NCBI RefSeq assembly: GCF_003586285.1
Contig: NZ_QUBR01000002.1
Coordinates: 372,001 to 436,000, forward strand
DNA: 64,000 nucleotides
Reading direction: 5' to 3'
From: Aeromicrobium endophyticum
GTDB taxonomy: Bacteria > Actinomycetota > Actinomycetes > Propionibacteriales > Nocardioidaceae
The notes under the pieces were generated by a model that worked only from the letters and a program-made list of their open reading frames with translations, had not been told where the DNA came from and did not search any database. Position numbers and translations under genes: made by a program. Shown here in pieces: positions 38,096-47,328 of this stretch (the stretch's first letter is position 1; every line of letters begins with the position of its first letter).

Positions 38096-38776
38096 GTGAC
38101 CATCGTCGTCGCCGCGCTGTGCGCGGCTCTCATCGGTGCCTTGGGTCCTGAGATCCTGCGGCGCGTGCCTGAGCCGCCGGTGCCCGACGACGACAAGCTG
38201 CCGTACGCCGTGCTGGCCGAGTTCCGTCTGCTCCGGCTCGGCCTGGCTGCCGCCGCGGCCACGATGGCAGCGGTCGTCGCCTGGCGCATCGACGAGCCCG
38301 AGCTGCTTCCCGTGTGGGTCGTCGTGGCGGGCGTCGGCGCCCTGCTGTCGTTCGTCGACTGGCACACCCGGCTGCTGCCGTTCCTGATCGTGGCACCGCT
38401 GTACGTCGTGACGATCGCCCTGGTCGGGCTGGGCGCCCTGTTGCTCGACGATCGCGACGTGCTGGTGCACGCTCTCGTGGCCAACGTCGTCGTCTACGGC
38501 GTGTTCCGGCTGCTGCACTGGGCCGGCAACCGGTTCGCGGGCGGGGCGTTCGGCTACGGCGACGTGCGTCTGTCGGGCGTGCTCGCGCCGGCGCTCGGAG
38601 CCCTCGGCACCGACGAGGTGCTGGTCGGGATGTATGCCGGCTTCATCCTCGGTGCCGTGCTGGGCGTCGTGCTCTCCAGGCTGCGCATCGTCGACCCCCA
38701 GGGCTTCGCCTTCGGCCCGTACATGGTCGCCGGGGCCGTCCTGGGGGCTGCCTTCGGACCCGCGATCTACCGCTGA
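38096..38776 (+). CDS. Short prepilin peptidase (A24 family)
   Basis: 226 residues with about six or seven membrane helices. The two catalytic aspartates are in [11 protein letters not shown] and GYGDVRLSG, the hallmark of A24 aspartyl prepilin/preflagellin peptidases. The N-terminal N-methyltransferase domain with its Cys pairs is absent, as in archaeal-type and actinobacterial peptidases. It would process type IV or Tad-type prepilins; no pilus genes are in the window. Its location between aroE and aroC is common in actinobacteria. Confidence 0.88.
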   Translation: MTIVVAALCAALIGALGPEILRRVPEPPVPDDDKLPYAVLAEFRLLRLGLAAAAATMAAVVAWRIDEPELLPVWVVVAGVGALLSFVDWHTRLLPFLIVAPLYVVTIALVGLGALLLDDRDVLVHALVANVVVYGVFRLLHWAGNRFAGGAFGYGDVRLSGVLAPALGALGTDEVLVGMYAGFILGAVLGVVLSRLRIVDPQGFAFGPYMVAGAVLGAAFGPAIYR

Positions 38777-38844
38777 GCCGTGCCGGTGCGCCCTGCGCCG
38801 GACGCGTGGCGGGCCGGCCGTCCTGGCATGGGAGAATCATCGAC

Positions 38845-40023
38845 ATGCTTCGTTGGTTGACCGCTGGTGAGTCCCATGGCCCCGCTCTTGTCGCCGTCCT
38901 CGAGGGGCTGCCCGCCGGCGTGCAGGTGACCAGCAAGGAGATCCAGGCCGCCCTCGCGCGTCGCCGGCTCGGCTACGGGCGCGGTGCCCGCATGGCCTTC
39001 GAGGCCGACGAGCTCGAGATCGTCGGCGGCCTGCGTCACGGCACCACGATGGGCAGCCCGATCGCGCTGCGCATCGGCAACAGCGAGTGGCCCAAGTGGG
39101 ACCAGGTGATGGCGGCCGACCCCGTCGACGAGGCGATCCTCGAGGGGCTCAAGCGCAACGCCCCCCTGACCCGTCCCCGCCCCGGCCACGCCGACCTGGC
39201 CGGCATGCAGAAGTACGGCTTCGAGGAGGCGCGCCCCGTCCTCGAGCGGGCCAGCGCCCGCGAGACCGCCGCTCGCGTGGCCCTCGGCGAGATCGCGGCC
39301 CAGTTCATCCAGCAGACCACCGGCGCGACGATCGTGTCGCACGTCGTCGAGCTCGGCACGGTCCGCGCGCCGGCCGGCGCGATCCCGGGTCACGCCGACG
39401 TCGACGCCCTCGACGCCGATCCGGTGCGTTGCTTCGACGCCGCCACGAGCGCGGCCATGGTCGCCGAGATCGACCTGGCCCACAAGGAGGGCGACACCCT
39501 CGGCGGCGTCGTCGAGGTCGTCGTCGAGGGACTTCCGCCCGGCCTCGGCTCCTACACGCACTGGGACAAGCGCCTCGACGGCCGGCTCGCGCAGGCGCTC
39601 ATGGGCATCCAGGCGATCAAGGGCGTCGAGATCGGCGACGGCTTCGAGCTGGCCCGCACCCGCGGCTCGCTGGCCCACGACGAGATCGTCCCCACCGACG
39701 AGGGCATCCGACGCGTCTCGGGCCGCGCCGGTGGCACCGAGGGCGGCATGACGACCGGCGAGCTCCTGCGCGTCCGCGCGGCGATGAAGCCCATCGCCAC
39801 CGTGCCCCGCGCGCTGCGCACGATCGACGTCCAGACCGGTGAGGAGGCGCGCGCCCACCACCAGCGCTCGGACGTGTGCGCCGTCCCCGCGGCCGGCATC
39901 GTCGCCGAGGCGATGGTCGCGCTCGTCGTGGCCGACAGCCTCGTCGAGAAGTTCGGCGGCGACTCGGTCGAGGAGACCCGTCGCAACGTCGAGGGCTACC
40001 TCGCCAACCTGAGGCTGCGTTGA
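38845..40023 (+). CDS. aroC: Chorismate synthase
   Basis: 392 residues from ATG 38845. [52 protein letters not shown], and [14 protein letters not shown] are diagnostic. It converts EPSP to chorismate with reduced FMN. GAGAAT at 38832-38837 may be a -10 and would again make the message leaderless. The last codons overlap the aroK TTG start. Confidence 0.97.
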   Translation: MLRWLTAGESHGPALVAVLEGLPAGVQVTSKEIQAALARRRLGYGRGARMAFEADELEIVGGLRHGTTMGSPIALRIGNSEWPKWDQVMAADPVDEAILEGLKRNAPLTRPRPGHADLAGMQKYGFEEARPVLERASARETAARVALGEIAAQFIQQTTGATIVSHVVELGTVRAPAGAIPGHADVDALDADPVRCFDAATSAAMVAEIDLAHKEGDTLGGVVEVVVEGLPPGLGSYTHWDKRLDGRLAQALMGIQAIKGVEIGDGFELARTRGSLAHDEIVPTDEGIRRVSGRAGGTEGGMTTGELLRVRAAMKPIATVPRALRTIDVQTGEEARAHHQRSDVCAVPAAGIVAEAMVALVVADSLVEKFGGDSVEETRRNVEGYLANLRLR

Positions 40024-40547
40024 CGACCACCCGTCCTGGTCCGGTCGTCGTCCTGGTGGGCCCGCCCGGCGCGGGCAAGTCGACCGTCGCCCGGCGGCTC
40101 TCCGAGCGGCTGGGGGTCGGCTTCCGCGACACCGACCACGACATCGAGCAGCACGTGGGCACCTCGGTGCAGGACGTCTTCGTCGACCACGGCGAGGCGC
40201 ACTTCCGGACGCTCGAGGAGCAGGCCGTGGCGCGCGCGCTCGACGAGCACGAGGGTGTTCTGGCGCTCGGCGGAGGAGCCGTGCTGAGCGAGGCGACGCG
40301 CGAGCTGTTGAAGCGGCACCGCGTCGTGTTCCTCGACGTCGGACTGGCGGCGGGCGTGAAGCGCGCCGGCGTCAACGGCAACCGACCCCTGCTTCTCGGC
40401 AACGTCCGGGGACGCCTGAAGGCCCTGATGGACCACCGTCGTCCCCTCTACGAGGAGGTCGCCACCTACACGATCGTCACCGACACCCTCGACGCCGCCG
40501 CGGTCACCGACCGCGCGCTGCAGCTGATCCAGGAGGACCCCGCATGA
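40020..40547 (+). CDS. aroK: Shikimate kinase
   Basis: 175 residues from TTG 40020, which overlaps the aroC stop; no ATG or GTG lies before the P-loop in this frame other than far upstream inside aro[21 protein letters not shown] is Walker A, then [27 protein letters not shown] and RPLLLGN, all typical. Fifth step of the shikimate pathway. Its ATGA overlap couples aroB. Confidence 0.93.
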   Translation: MTTTRPGPVVVLVGPPGAGKSTVARRLSERLGVGFRDTDHDIEQHVGTSVQDVFVDHGEAHFRTLEEQAVARALDEHEGVLALGGGAVLSEATRELLKRHRVVFLDVGLAAGVKRAGVNGNRPLLLGNVRGRLKALMDHRRPLYEEVATYTIVTDTLDAAAVTDRALQLIQEDPA

Positions 40548-41638
40548 CCACCCGCCTGACCGTGCCCACGGCACGGCCCTACGACGTCGTGATCGGGCAC
40601 GGGGTGCACGAACAGCTGCGGGGACTCGTCGGCTTCGGCATGGGTGTCATGCGCGTCGCGATCATCCACGCCCCGACGATGGCCGCGCAGGCGGCCCGGC
40701 TGCGCGAGCCGCTCGTGTCCGACCACCTCGAGGTGCACCTCATCGAAGTGCCCGACAGCGAGCAGGCCAAGACCACCGACGTGCTGGCGTTCTGCTGGAA
40801 AGTGCTCGGCCGGGCGGGCTTCACCCGCTCCGACGTCATCGTGGGGCTGGGCGGGGGAGCGACGACCGACCTGGCCGGCTTCGTCGCCGCCAGCTGGCTG
40901 CGCGGCGTGCGCTTCGTCAACGTGCCCACGACGGTGCTCGGCATGGTCGACGCGGCGGTCGGCGGCAAGACGGGCATCAACACCGACGAGGGCAAGAACC
41001 TGGTCGGTGCGTTCCACGAGCCGGTCGGCGTGCTGTGCGACCTCGACGTGCTGGCCGACCTGCCGGCGCGCGAGCTGCGCAGCGGCATGGCCGAGGTGGT
41101 CAAGTGCGGCTTCATCGCCGATCCGTCGATCCTCGACCTGGTCGAGGCCGCCCCGGCGGCGATCGCCGATCCGACCTCGCACATCGTGGCCGAGCTCATC
41201 ACCAAGGGCATCTCGGTCAAGGCGCGCACCGTCGCCGGCGACCTGCGCGAGACCGGCTCGGACGGCTCGATCGGTCGCGAGGCGCTCAACTACGGCCACA
41301 CCTTCGGGCACGCCGTCGAGCGCTTCGAGCACTACCGGGTCCGGCACGGCGAGGCCATCTCGATCGGCATGGTCTTCGTGGCCGAGGTGGCCCACCGAGC
41401 GGGCATGATCGACCGCGACCTGCTCGACCGGCACCGGTCGATCCTCGAGCTCGTCGGGCTGCCCACGACGTACCGGCCCGGCATCTGGGAGGCGCTGGCC
41501 ACCACGATGCGGCTCGACAAGAAGACCCGCGGCGACCAGCTGCGGTTCGTGGTGCTCGAGTCGTTGGCCCAGCCGGTGATCCTCGCCGGTCCCGACGAGT
41601 CGCTGCTGCTCGACGCGTACCGGGCGGTGGCGTCGTGA
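40544..41638 (+). CDS. aroB: 3-dehydroquinate synthase
   Basis: 364 residues. VGLGGGATTDLAGFVAASWL and VPTTVLGMVDAAVGGKTGIN bind NAD and substrate; SGMAEVVKCGFIAD and NYGHTFGHAVE carry the zinc ligands; HGEAISIGMVF has another. Second step of the shikimate pathway. Overlaps neighbours on both sides by four bases. Confidence 0.97.
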   Translation: MTTRLTVPTARPYDVVIGHGVHEQLRGLVGFGMGVMRVAIIHAPTMAAQAARLREPLVSDHLEVHLIEVPDSEQAKTTDVLAFCWKVLGRAGFTRSDVIVGLGGGATTDLAGFVAASWLRGVRFVNVPTTVLGMVDAAVGGKTGINTDEGKNLVGAFHEPVGVLCDLDVLADLPARELRSGMAEVVKCGFIADPSILDLVEAAPAAIADPTSHIVAELITKGISVKARTVAGDLRETGSDGSIGREALNYGHTFGHAVERFEHYRVRHGEAISIGMVFVAEVAHRAGMIDRDLLDRHRSILELVGLPTTYRPGIWEALATTMRLDKKTRGDQLRFVVLESLAQPVILAGPDESLLLDAYRAVAS

Positions 41639-42702
41639 GCGCCGCAGACCGTCGCGCGGCACTCGTCGCCGCGCTCACCGAGCGTCACCTCGAGGGCGTG
41701 TTCGTCACGACGCTCGTCAACGTCCGCTACCTGACGGGCTTCACCGGATCGAACGGCGCGCTGCTGGTGCCGACGTCGGGTGAGCCGGTGTTCTTCACCG
41801 ACGGTCGCTACCGCGACCAGGCGGCCATCGAGCTGCCTGACGTCGACCACGTCATCGGGCGCGATCTCGTGGGCGGAGCGGCGCACCGCATGACGTCCGG
41901 CCGATGGGCTGCCGAGACCCACACGCTCAGTGTCGACGCCCACCGGTCCCTGACCGGTCGCCTCGACGGCGTCGAGCTGGTCGGCGCCGACCGGGTCGTC
42001 GAGTCGCTGCGCGAGGTCAAGGACGACGACGAGGTCGACGCGCTCACCCGCGCCTGCGACATCTCGACCCGGGCGCTCGAGCAGCTGCTCGAGGGGCCGC
42101 TGGTCGGACGCACCGAGCGGCAGGTGGGCCGCGACCTCGAGAACCGCATGCTCGACCTGGGCGCCGAGGCGATCGCGTTCGAGACGATCCTGGCCACCGG
42201 CGACCACACCGCCGTCCCGCACCACCACCCGACCGACCGCGTCCTGGCCCAGGGCGACCTGCTCAAGATCGACTTCGGCGCGCGGGTCGACGGCTACCAC
42301 GCGGACTGCACCCGCACGGTCGTGCTGGGCCGTGCCGACGACTGGCAGCGCGAGGTCTACTCGGCCGTCCGCGCGTCGCAGCAGGCGGGAGTCGACCTGC
42401 TCCGGCACGGCGCCGACGTGGCCGCCTCCGACGTCGCGGCGCGCGCCTCGCTCGAGGCGTCCGGCTGGCTCGACGCCTTCACGACGGGCCTCGGGCACGG
42501 CGTCGGGCTCGAGATCCACGAGGACCCGTTCATCGCGGCCTCGCACGCAGGTAAACTGTCCAGTCGCACCGTCCTCACGATGGAACCGGGCATCTACGTG
42601 CCGGGTCGTGGGGGAGTGCGGATCGAAGACACCGTCCTCGTGACCGCGGGTGCCCCCGAGGTGCTCACCACGATGACCAAAGACCTCCTGGAGATCGGCT
42701 GA
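41635..42702 (+). CDS. M24 family Xaa-Pro peptidase
   Basis: 355 residues from GTG 41635. The creatinase-like N-terminal domain ([16 protein letters not shown]) precedes the pita-bread catalytic domain with [19 protein letters not shown] (Asp pair), [14 protein letters not shown] (His) and [20 protein letters not shown] (Glu pair), so all five metal ligands are present. The gene regularly precedes efp. TAAACT at 42552-42557 inside it could be an internal -10 for efp. Confidence 0.93.
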   Translation: MSAADRRAALVAALTERHLEGVFVTTLVNVRYLTGFTGSNGALLVPTSGEPVFFTDGRYRDQAAIELPDVDHVIGRDLVGGAAHRMTSGRWAAETHTLSVDAHRSLTGRLDGVELVGADRVVESLREVKDDDEVDALTRACDISTRALEQLLEGPLVGRTERQVGRDLENRMLDLGAEAIAFETILATGDHTAVPHHHPTDRVLAQGDLLKIDFGARVDGYHADCTRTVVLGRADDWQREVYSAVRASQQAGVDLLRHGADVAASDVAARASLEASGWLDAFTTGLGHGVGLEIHEDPFIAASHAGKLSSRTVLTMEPGIYVPGRGGVRIEDTVLVTAGAPEVLTTMTKDLLEIG

Positions 42703-43265
42703 TGGCCACCACGAACGACATCAAGAACGGCATGGTCCTCGACCTCGACGGACAGCTGTGGTCCGTCGTCTGGTTCCAGCACCACAAGCCCGGCAAGGGC
42801 GGAGCCATGGTCAAGACCACGCTCAAGAACGTCATGAGCGGCAAGACCGTCGACAAGACCTTCAACGCGGGCCTCAAGATCGAGACCGCCAACGTCGACA
42901 AGCGCGACTTCCAGTACCTGTACCACGACGGCGACTCGTACGTGTTCATGGACAAGTCGACGTACGACCAGCTCAACGTGTCCGAGGCCGTCGTCGGCGA
43001 CGCCAAGGACTACATGCTCGACAACCAGGACGCGATGCTCGCGCTGCACGAGGGCGTGCCGCTCTACATCGAGCTGCCGGCCTCGGTCGAGCTGCTCGTC
43101 GAGTACACCGAGCCGGGCCTGCAGGGCGACCGCTCGAGCGGCGGCACCAAGCCGGCTCGCCTCGAGACCGGCAAGGAGATCCAGGTTCCTCTCTTCATCG
43201 TCAACGGCGAGAAGATCAAGGTCGACACCCGCGACGGCAGCTACCTCGGTCGCGTGTCGTCCTGA
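42702..43265 (+). CDS. efp: Elongation factor P
   Basis: 187 residues. [20 protein letters not shown] begins the KOW-like domain; the tip loop [18 protein letters not shown] bears the Lys that faces the peptidyl-transferase centre. It rescues ribosomes stalled at polyproline. The ATG overlaps the peptidase stop (TGATGG), and its own stop overlaps nusB. Confidence 0.97.
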   Translation: MATTNDIKNGMVLDLDGQLWSVVWFQHHKPGKGGAMVKTTLKNVMSGKTVDKTFNAGLKIETANVDKRDFQYLYHDGDSYVFMDKSTYDQLNVSEAVVGDAKDYMLDNQDAMLALHEGVPLYIELPASVELLVEYTEPGLQGDRSSGGTKPARLETGKEIQVPLFIVNGEKIKVDTRDGSYLGRVSS

Positions 43266-43675
43266 TGTCAGCCCGCACCAAGTCACGCAAGCGCGCGCTC
43301 GACATCCTCTTCGAGTCCGAGGCGCAGAGCCTGCCGACCGGCGGCACGCTGGCCGACCGGCAGGCCGAGGGCGACTACCCGGTCAACGAGTACGCCGTGC
43401 TCCTGATCGAGGGCGTCGTCGCGCACCGTGACCGGCTCGACGAGATCATCGCCGAGAATGCCAACGACTGGACGCTCGACCGCATGCCCGCGGTCGACCG
43501 CAACCTGCTGCGCATCGGGACCTTCGAGATCCTCTACGTCGACGACGTGCCCGACGCCGTCGCCGTCAGCGAGGCCGTGGGTCTGGCGAGCGACCTGTCG
43601 ACCGACGAGTCGCCGTCGTTCGTCAACGGTCTGCTCAGCCGCATCGTCGAGCTCAAGCCGTCGCTGACGTCCTGA
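43265..43675 (+). CDS. nusB: Transcription antitermination factor NusB
   Basis: 136 residues. SRKRALDILFESEAQS, YAVLLIEGVVAHRDRLDEII, DRMPAVDRNLLRIGTFEIL and PSFVNGLLSRIV are the conserved NusB helices. With NusE (S10) it supports rRNA antitermination. Last gene of the coupled aro-efp-nusB series. Confidence 0.96.
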   Translation: MSARTKSRKRALDILFESEAQSLPTGGTLADRQAEGDYPVNEYAVLLIEGVVAHRDRLDEIIAENANDWTLDRMPAVDRNLLRIGTFEILYVDDVPDAVAVSEAVGLASDLSTDESPSFVNGLLSRIVELKPSLTS

Positions 43676-43712
43676 GAGACGCACACCTCGGCGCCGCCGC
43701 GTCATGATCCGG

Positions 43713-43771
43713 CGCGCACCCGCTCTGCACCCGTGAGACCTCGAGGTCTCCTGGCAGAGAGCGGGTGCGCG
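43713..43771. repeat. Large nested hairpin at the start of the glycosyltransferase gene
   Basis: Outer arms CGCGCACCCGCTCTGC (43713-43728) and GCAGAGAGCGGGTGCGCG (43754-43771) pair over 16 bp with a two-base bulge; the loop contains a perfect 16-base palindrome GAGACCTCGAGGTCTC (43735-43750). There is no T tract. One candidate start codon (GTG 43733) is in the loop and the other (GTG 43772) follows the stem directly, so the structure could control translation or be a regulator site as DNA. Confidence 0.75.
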
Positions 43772-44503
43772 GTGATCACCGAAGAGCTGATCGACCGGAT
43801 GGCGGAGAAGTGCCTCCTCAACGACGCCGACTTCGACGCCGTCGTGCTGCAGCACGGGTCCAAGCGCATCCAGACGGTCAACCTGCACCACCTGGCCCTG
43901 GCGGCCCGCTCCGACGACTTCGCCCGCACCATCGACCGTGCCGACTTCATCACGGCCGACGGCTGGCCGATCGTGTCGCTGATGCGGTCGCGTGGCATCG
44001 ACCCCGCCCGGGTCACCGGCTCGGAGTTCCTCGAGCGGATGCTCGCGGGCCGGCAGTTCCAGGGCACGAAGGCCGCGATCCTCGGCGCCGACCGTCATGC
44101 CGGCTACGACTTCCGCGGACAGCTGCACGGCTCGGGCCTGCACGTCGTGTTCCGCGACCACGGTAACCGCGGCGACTGGAAGCCCAAGCGGGTCGCCAAG
44201 AAGCTCGAGAAGTACGGCGTCGACCTGCTGATCGTGGCCGTCACGCCGCCATTCGGCGACATGATCGGCGAGGAGGTCCGCAAGGCGGGCTTCCGCGGCG
44301 TCGTGGTCAACGTCGGCGGCGCGGTCAACATGGTCACGGGCAACGCGACGATGGCACCGGGATGGGTCCGGGCCGCCAAGGTCGAGTGGCTCTACCGGCT
44401 GGTGCAGGAGCCCAGCCGGCTCTTCCGCCGCTACATCGTCGAGTGCCTGCCGGTGTTCGTGAAGTACGTCCTGCCGCACTACTGGCGCCGCTCCCGCACC
44501 TGA
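43733..44503 (+). CDS. WecG/TagA/CpsF family glycosyltransferase
   Basis: 256 residues from GTG 43733, or 243 from GTG 43772; neither has a strong ribosome binding site. RIQTVNLHHLALAAR corresponds to the family substrate motif, TADGWPIVSLMRSRGI to the D-G-x-P/W region, YGVDLLIVAVTPPFGDMIGE and VVVNVGGAVNMVTGNATMAP to the G/P loop and gafD-like block, and VEWLYRLVQEPSRLFRRYI to the C-terminal signature. Members transfer N-acetylmannosamine(uronate) to undecaprenyl carriers for wall teichoic acid or surface polysaccharide. No other polysaccharide genes are near. Confidence 0.85.
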   Translation: MRPRGLLAESGCAVITEELIDRMAEKCLLNDADFDAVVLQHGSKRIQTVNLHHLALAARSDDFARTIDRADFITADGWPIVSLMRSRGIDPARVTGSEFLERMLAGRQFQGTKAAILGADRHAGYDFRGQLHGSGLHVVFRDHGNRGDWKPKRVAKKLEKYGVDLLIVAVTPPFGDMIGEEVRKAGFRGVVVNVGGAVNMVTGNATMAPGWVRAAKVEWLYRLVQEPSRLFRRYIVECLPVFVKYVLPHYWRRSRT

Positions 44504-44658
44504 CGGCTGCTCGCCCTGGGCGTGTCGTGACAATCTTTCGCGGGGTCGATCGATGAAAGCGGCGACGCCATAGACCCTGCAACGGCAGCTGTTTTCTGGC
44601 TCCATACGATCGCCTCACAAGCCCTCGCGAGCGCTCACCAGGACGTTTTCGAGTAGCC

Positions 44659-44684
44659 CGACGGTGTTCTGGTCACTACCGTCG
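44659..44684. promoter_or_regulatory. Inverted repeat upstream of the osmoprotectant ABC operon
   Basis: CGACGGT-N12-ACCGTCG lies 24 bases before GTG 44709 in a 205-base gap (44504-44708) that is visibly more AT-rich than the rest of the window. It may be a regulator site or a leader hairpin. A further imperfect dyad CTTTC...GAAAG is near 44530-44555. No clear -10/-35 pair was found. Confidence 0.4.
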
Positions 44685-44708
44685 ACGGAACGCCTAGGGG
44701 GACGATCG

Positions 44709-45359
44709 GTGGGTAGCTTCTTCGAATTCGTGCAGGACCGGTGGTCGGTGCTGTCGTTCTTGGCCTACCAGCACATGAGCCTGGTGGTGCAGACGCTGGT
44801 GCTGTCGACGCTGCTCGCGCTGGTCGTGGGCATCGCCCTCTACCGCTCGGGCTGGGGCGTCGCGCTCGGCAACGCGATCACTGCGGTCGGGCTCACGATC
44901 CCGTCCTACGCGCTGCTGGGCGTCCTGGTCGGCGTGGTCAGCATCGGCGTCCTTCCGTCGGTCGTGACGCTCGTGTTCTTCGGGTTCATGCCGATCCTGC
45001 GCAACGTCGTCGTCGGTCTGAACGGCGTCGACCAGACGCTCGTCGAGTCGGCCCGGGGCATGGGCATGGGGCGCTGGACCCGGCTCGTGCGGCTCGAGCT
45101 ACCCCTGGCCTGGCCGGTCGTCATGACGGGCGTGCGGGTCTCCGGCCAGATGCTGATGGGCATCGCCGCGATCGCGGCGTACGCGCTCGGTCCCGGCCTC
45201 GGCGGCTACATCTTCTCCGGCATCTCCCGCACGGGAGGCGCCAACGCGACCAACTCGATCGTCGCGGGCACCCTGGGGATCCTGGTCCTCGCGGTGATCC
45301 TCGACGTCGTGCTGAACGTCTTCACCCGGCTCACGACTCCTAGGGGCATCCGTGTCTGA
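44709..45359 (+). CDS. Osmoprotectant (glycine betaine/choline-type) ABC transporter permease 1
   Basis: 216 residues from GTG 44709 with AGGGGGA upstream. About five or six membrane helices; GLTIPSYALLGVLVG, NVVVGLNGVDQTLVESARGM and RWTRLVRLELPLAWPVVMTG include the EAA-type loop that contacts the ATPase. Belongs to the OpuCB/OpuCD-like permeases. First gene of a permease-ATPase-permease-binding protein operon; overlaps the ATPase gene by eight bases. Confidence 0.9.
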   Translation: MGSFFEFVQDRWSVLSFLAYQHMSLVVQTLVLSTLLALVVGIALYRSGWGVALGNAITAVGLTIPSYALLGVLVGVVSIGVLPSVVTLVFFGFMPILRNVVVGLNGVDQTLVESARGMGMGRWTRLVRLELPLAWPVVMTGVRVSGQMLMGIAAIAAYALGPGLGGYIFSGISRTGGANATNSIVAGTLGILVLAVILDVVLNVFTRLTTPRGIRV

Positions 45360-46539
45360 ACCCACCTCGACCACGTCCGAGTCGACTCGCGCCGGCGGTG
45401 CGCGCATCCTGCTCGAAGGCGTCACGAAGCGGTATCCGGGCCAGGAGCGCGCGGCGGTCGACAACGTGACGCTCGAGATCCCGGCCGGCGAGATCGTGAT
45501 GCTGGTCGGACCCTCGGGATGCGGCAAGACCACCACCATGAAGATGATCAACCGGCTGATCGAGCCCACGAGCGGGCGCATCTTCATCGGCGACGACGAC
45601 GTGACCGATCGCAACGCCGACCAGCTGCGGCGCCACATCGGGTACGTCATCCAGGGCGCTGGGCTGTTCCCGCACATGACGGTCGCCGACAACATCTCAC
45701 TGGTCCCGAAGCTGCTCAAAAGGGACAAGTCGCGTATCAGCGATCGCGTCGACGAGCTGCTCGAGCTGGTCAACCTCGACCCGGGCCAGTACCGCGACCG
45801 GTACCCGCGCGAGCTGTCGGGCGGTCAGCAGCAGCGCATCGGCGTCGCGCGGGCCCTCGCCGCGGATCCGCCGGTGCTGCTGATGGACGAGCCCTTCGGC
45901 GCGGTCGACCCCATCACTCGGCAGCGCCTGCAGGACGAGCTGCTGAGGCTGCAGGAGGAGCTGCACAAGACGATCGTGTTCGTCACGCACGACTTCGACG
46001 AGGCCGTCAAGCTCGGCGACCGCATCGCGATCCTGCAGGTCGGCTCCGAGATCGTCCAGTACGACACCCCCGAGCGGATCCTCAGCCACCCCGCCGACGA
46101 CTTCGTCCGCGGATTCGTCGGCCACGGGGCCGCCCTCAAGCAGCTGACGCTGACCCGTGTCCGCGACGTCGAGCTGCACGACGCGGCCGTGGCACAGGTC
46201 GGCGGCGACGAGCAGGCCGCCATCGCCGACGCCCGAGCCATCGGTCGCGAGCACGTCATCGTGCTGGACGCACAGCAGCGTCCCCAGCGGTGGCTGTCGC
46301 TGCGCGACCTGGAGCGTCCGGGCTCGCTGCGCGCCGTCGAGCGCGACCACGACCTGGAGACCGTCAGCCTGGCCTCGACCCTCAACGACGCCCTGGACGA
46401 GATGCTGACCGCCTCGCACGGGGTCGTGGTCGTCACTGGACGGCGCAATGCGTACCAAGGCGTCGTCCGGGTCGAGACGATCATGGACGCCATGAACGAG
46501 CTGCGCGCCGCCGCCGACGACGCGGAGCCGGTCGTATGA
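45352..46539 (+). CDS. Osmoprotectant ABC transporter ATP-binding protein (OpuCA-like)
   Basis: 395 residues from GTG 45352. Walker A VGPSGCGKTTTMKMIN, Q-loop YVIQGAGLFPHMTVADN, signature ELSGGQQQRIGVARALA, Walker B LLMDEPFGAVDP and the H-loop VFVTHDFDEAVKLGDR are intact. The C-terminal 130 residues resemble a CBS-domain region (SLASTLNDALDEMLTASHGV, YQGVVRVETIMDAM), which in OpuA/OpuC ATPases senses ionic strength. It powers both permeases. Confidence 0.93.
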   Translation: MSEPTSTTSESTRAGGARILLEGVTKRYPGQERAAVDNVTLEIPAGEIVMLVGPSGCGKTTTMKMINRLIEPTSGRIFIGDDDVTDRNADQLRRHIGYVIQGAGLFPHMTVADNISLVPKLLKRDKSRISDRVDELLELVNLDPGQYRDRYPRELSGGQQQRIGVARALAADPPVLLMDEPFGAVDPITRQRLQDELLRLQEELHKTIVFVTHDFDEAVKLGDRIAILQVGSEIVQYDTPERILSHPADDFVRGFVGHGAALKQLTLTRVRDVELHDAAVAQVGGDEQAAIADARAIGREHVIVLDAQQRPQRWLSLRDLERPGSLRAVERDHDLETVSLASTLNDALDEMLTASHGVVVVTGRRNAYQGVVRVETIMDAMNELRAAADDAEPVV

Positions 46540-47327
46540 CGGCGGAGGTCGCCGAACATCCCGTCGCCGGGCCGGCCGACGGGTCGTCGACCGTCAGCGT
46601 CGATCGCCCCGGGCGCGCCCGCTGGCTCCTGCAGCCGGCCCTGTGCGTCGCCGCCGTCGTGGCGTCGTTGGTCTACGTCCACACGGCCTCGGTCTCCGAC
46701 ACCGAACGACGGTCGCTCAGCGTGTCGGCCCTGCTGACGCTGCTGCGCCAGCACATGGCGCTCAGCCTGACCGCGACGGTCCTGACGTGCGTCGTCGCGA
46801 TCCCGCTCGGCATCCTGCTGACCCGTGGTCGCATGCGCCGGTACGCCAAGCCCGTCACGACCGTCGCCGGCTTCGGCCAGGCCGCGCCCGCGATCGGGCT
46901 GATCGCGCTCGGCGCCGTGCTGCTCGGCATCGGATTCTGGGGCGCCGCCGTCGCGCTCACCGTCTACGGCGTGCTGCCGATCGTCGCGAACACGGTGACG
47001 GGGCTCAACAGCGTCGACGCCCGGCTCATCGAGGCGGCCCGCGGCATGGGGATGACGGCGTTCTCGACCCTCCTTCGCGTCGAGCTACCGCTGGCTCTGC
47101 GGGTCATCGTCGCCGGTGTCCGCACGGCCCTCGTCCTGATCGTCGGCACGGCGACGCTTGCGTCGTTCACGGGTGCCGGCGGACTCGGCACCCTCATCAC
47201 GACCGGCATCAAGCTGCAGCAGGACGTCACGCTCGTCGTCGGGGCGATACTGGTGGCGTCGCTGGCGCTGTTCATCGACTGGCTGGCGCGGCTCGTCGAG
47301 CTCGTCGCCGCACCGAAGGGGCTCTGA
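46536..47327 (+). CDS. Osmoprotectant ABC transporter permease 2
   Basis: 263 residues; ATGA overlap with the ATPase. A soluble N-terminus, one extra helix (QPALCVAAVVASLVYV), then the permease core with VAGFGQAAPAIGLIALG, NTVTGLNSVDARLIEAARGM and FSTLLRVELPLALRVIVAGV (EAA loop), and GTATLASFTGAGGLGTLI. It probably forms a heterodimer with permease 1. Confidence 0.92.
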   Translation: MTAEVAEHPVAGPADGSSTVSVDRPGRARWLLQPALCVAAVVASLVYVHTASVSDTERRSLSVSALLTLLRQHMALSLTATVLTCVVAIPLGILLTRGRMRRYAKPVTTVAGFGQAAPAIGLIALGAVLLGIGFWGAAVALTVYGVLPIVANTVTGLNSVDARLIEAARGMGMTAFSTLLRVELPLALRVIVAGVRTALVLIVGTATLASFTGAGGLGTLITTGIKLQQDVTLVVGAILVASLALFIDWLARLVELVAAPKGL

Positions 47328-47328
47328 C

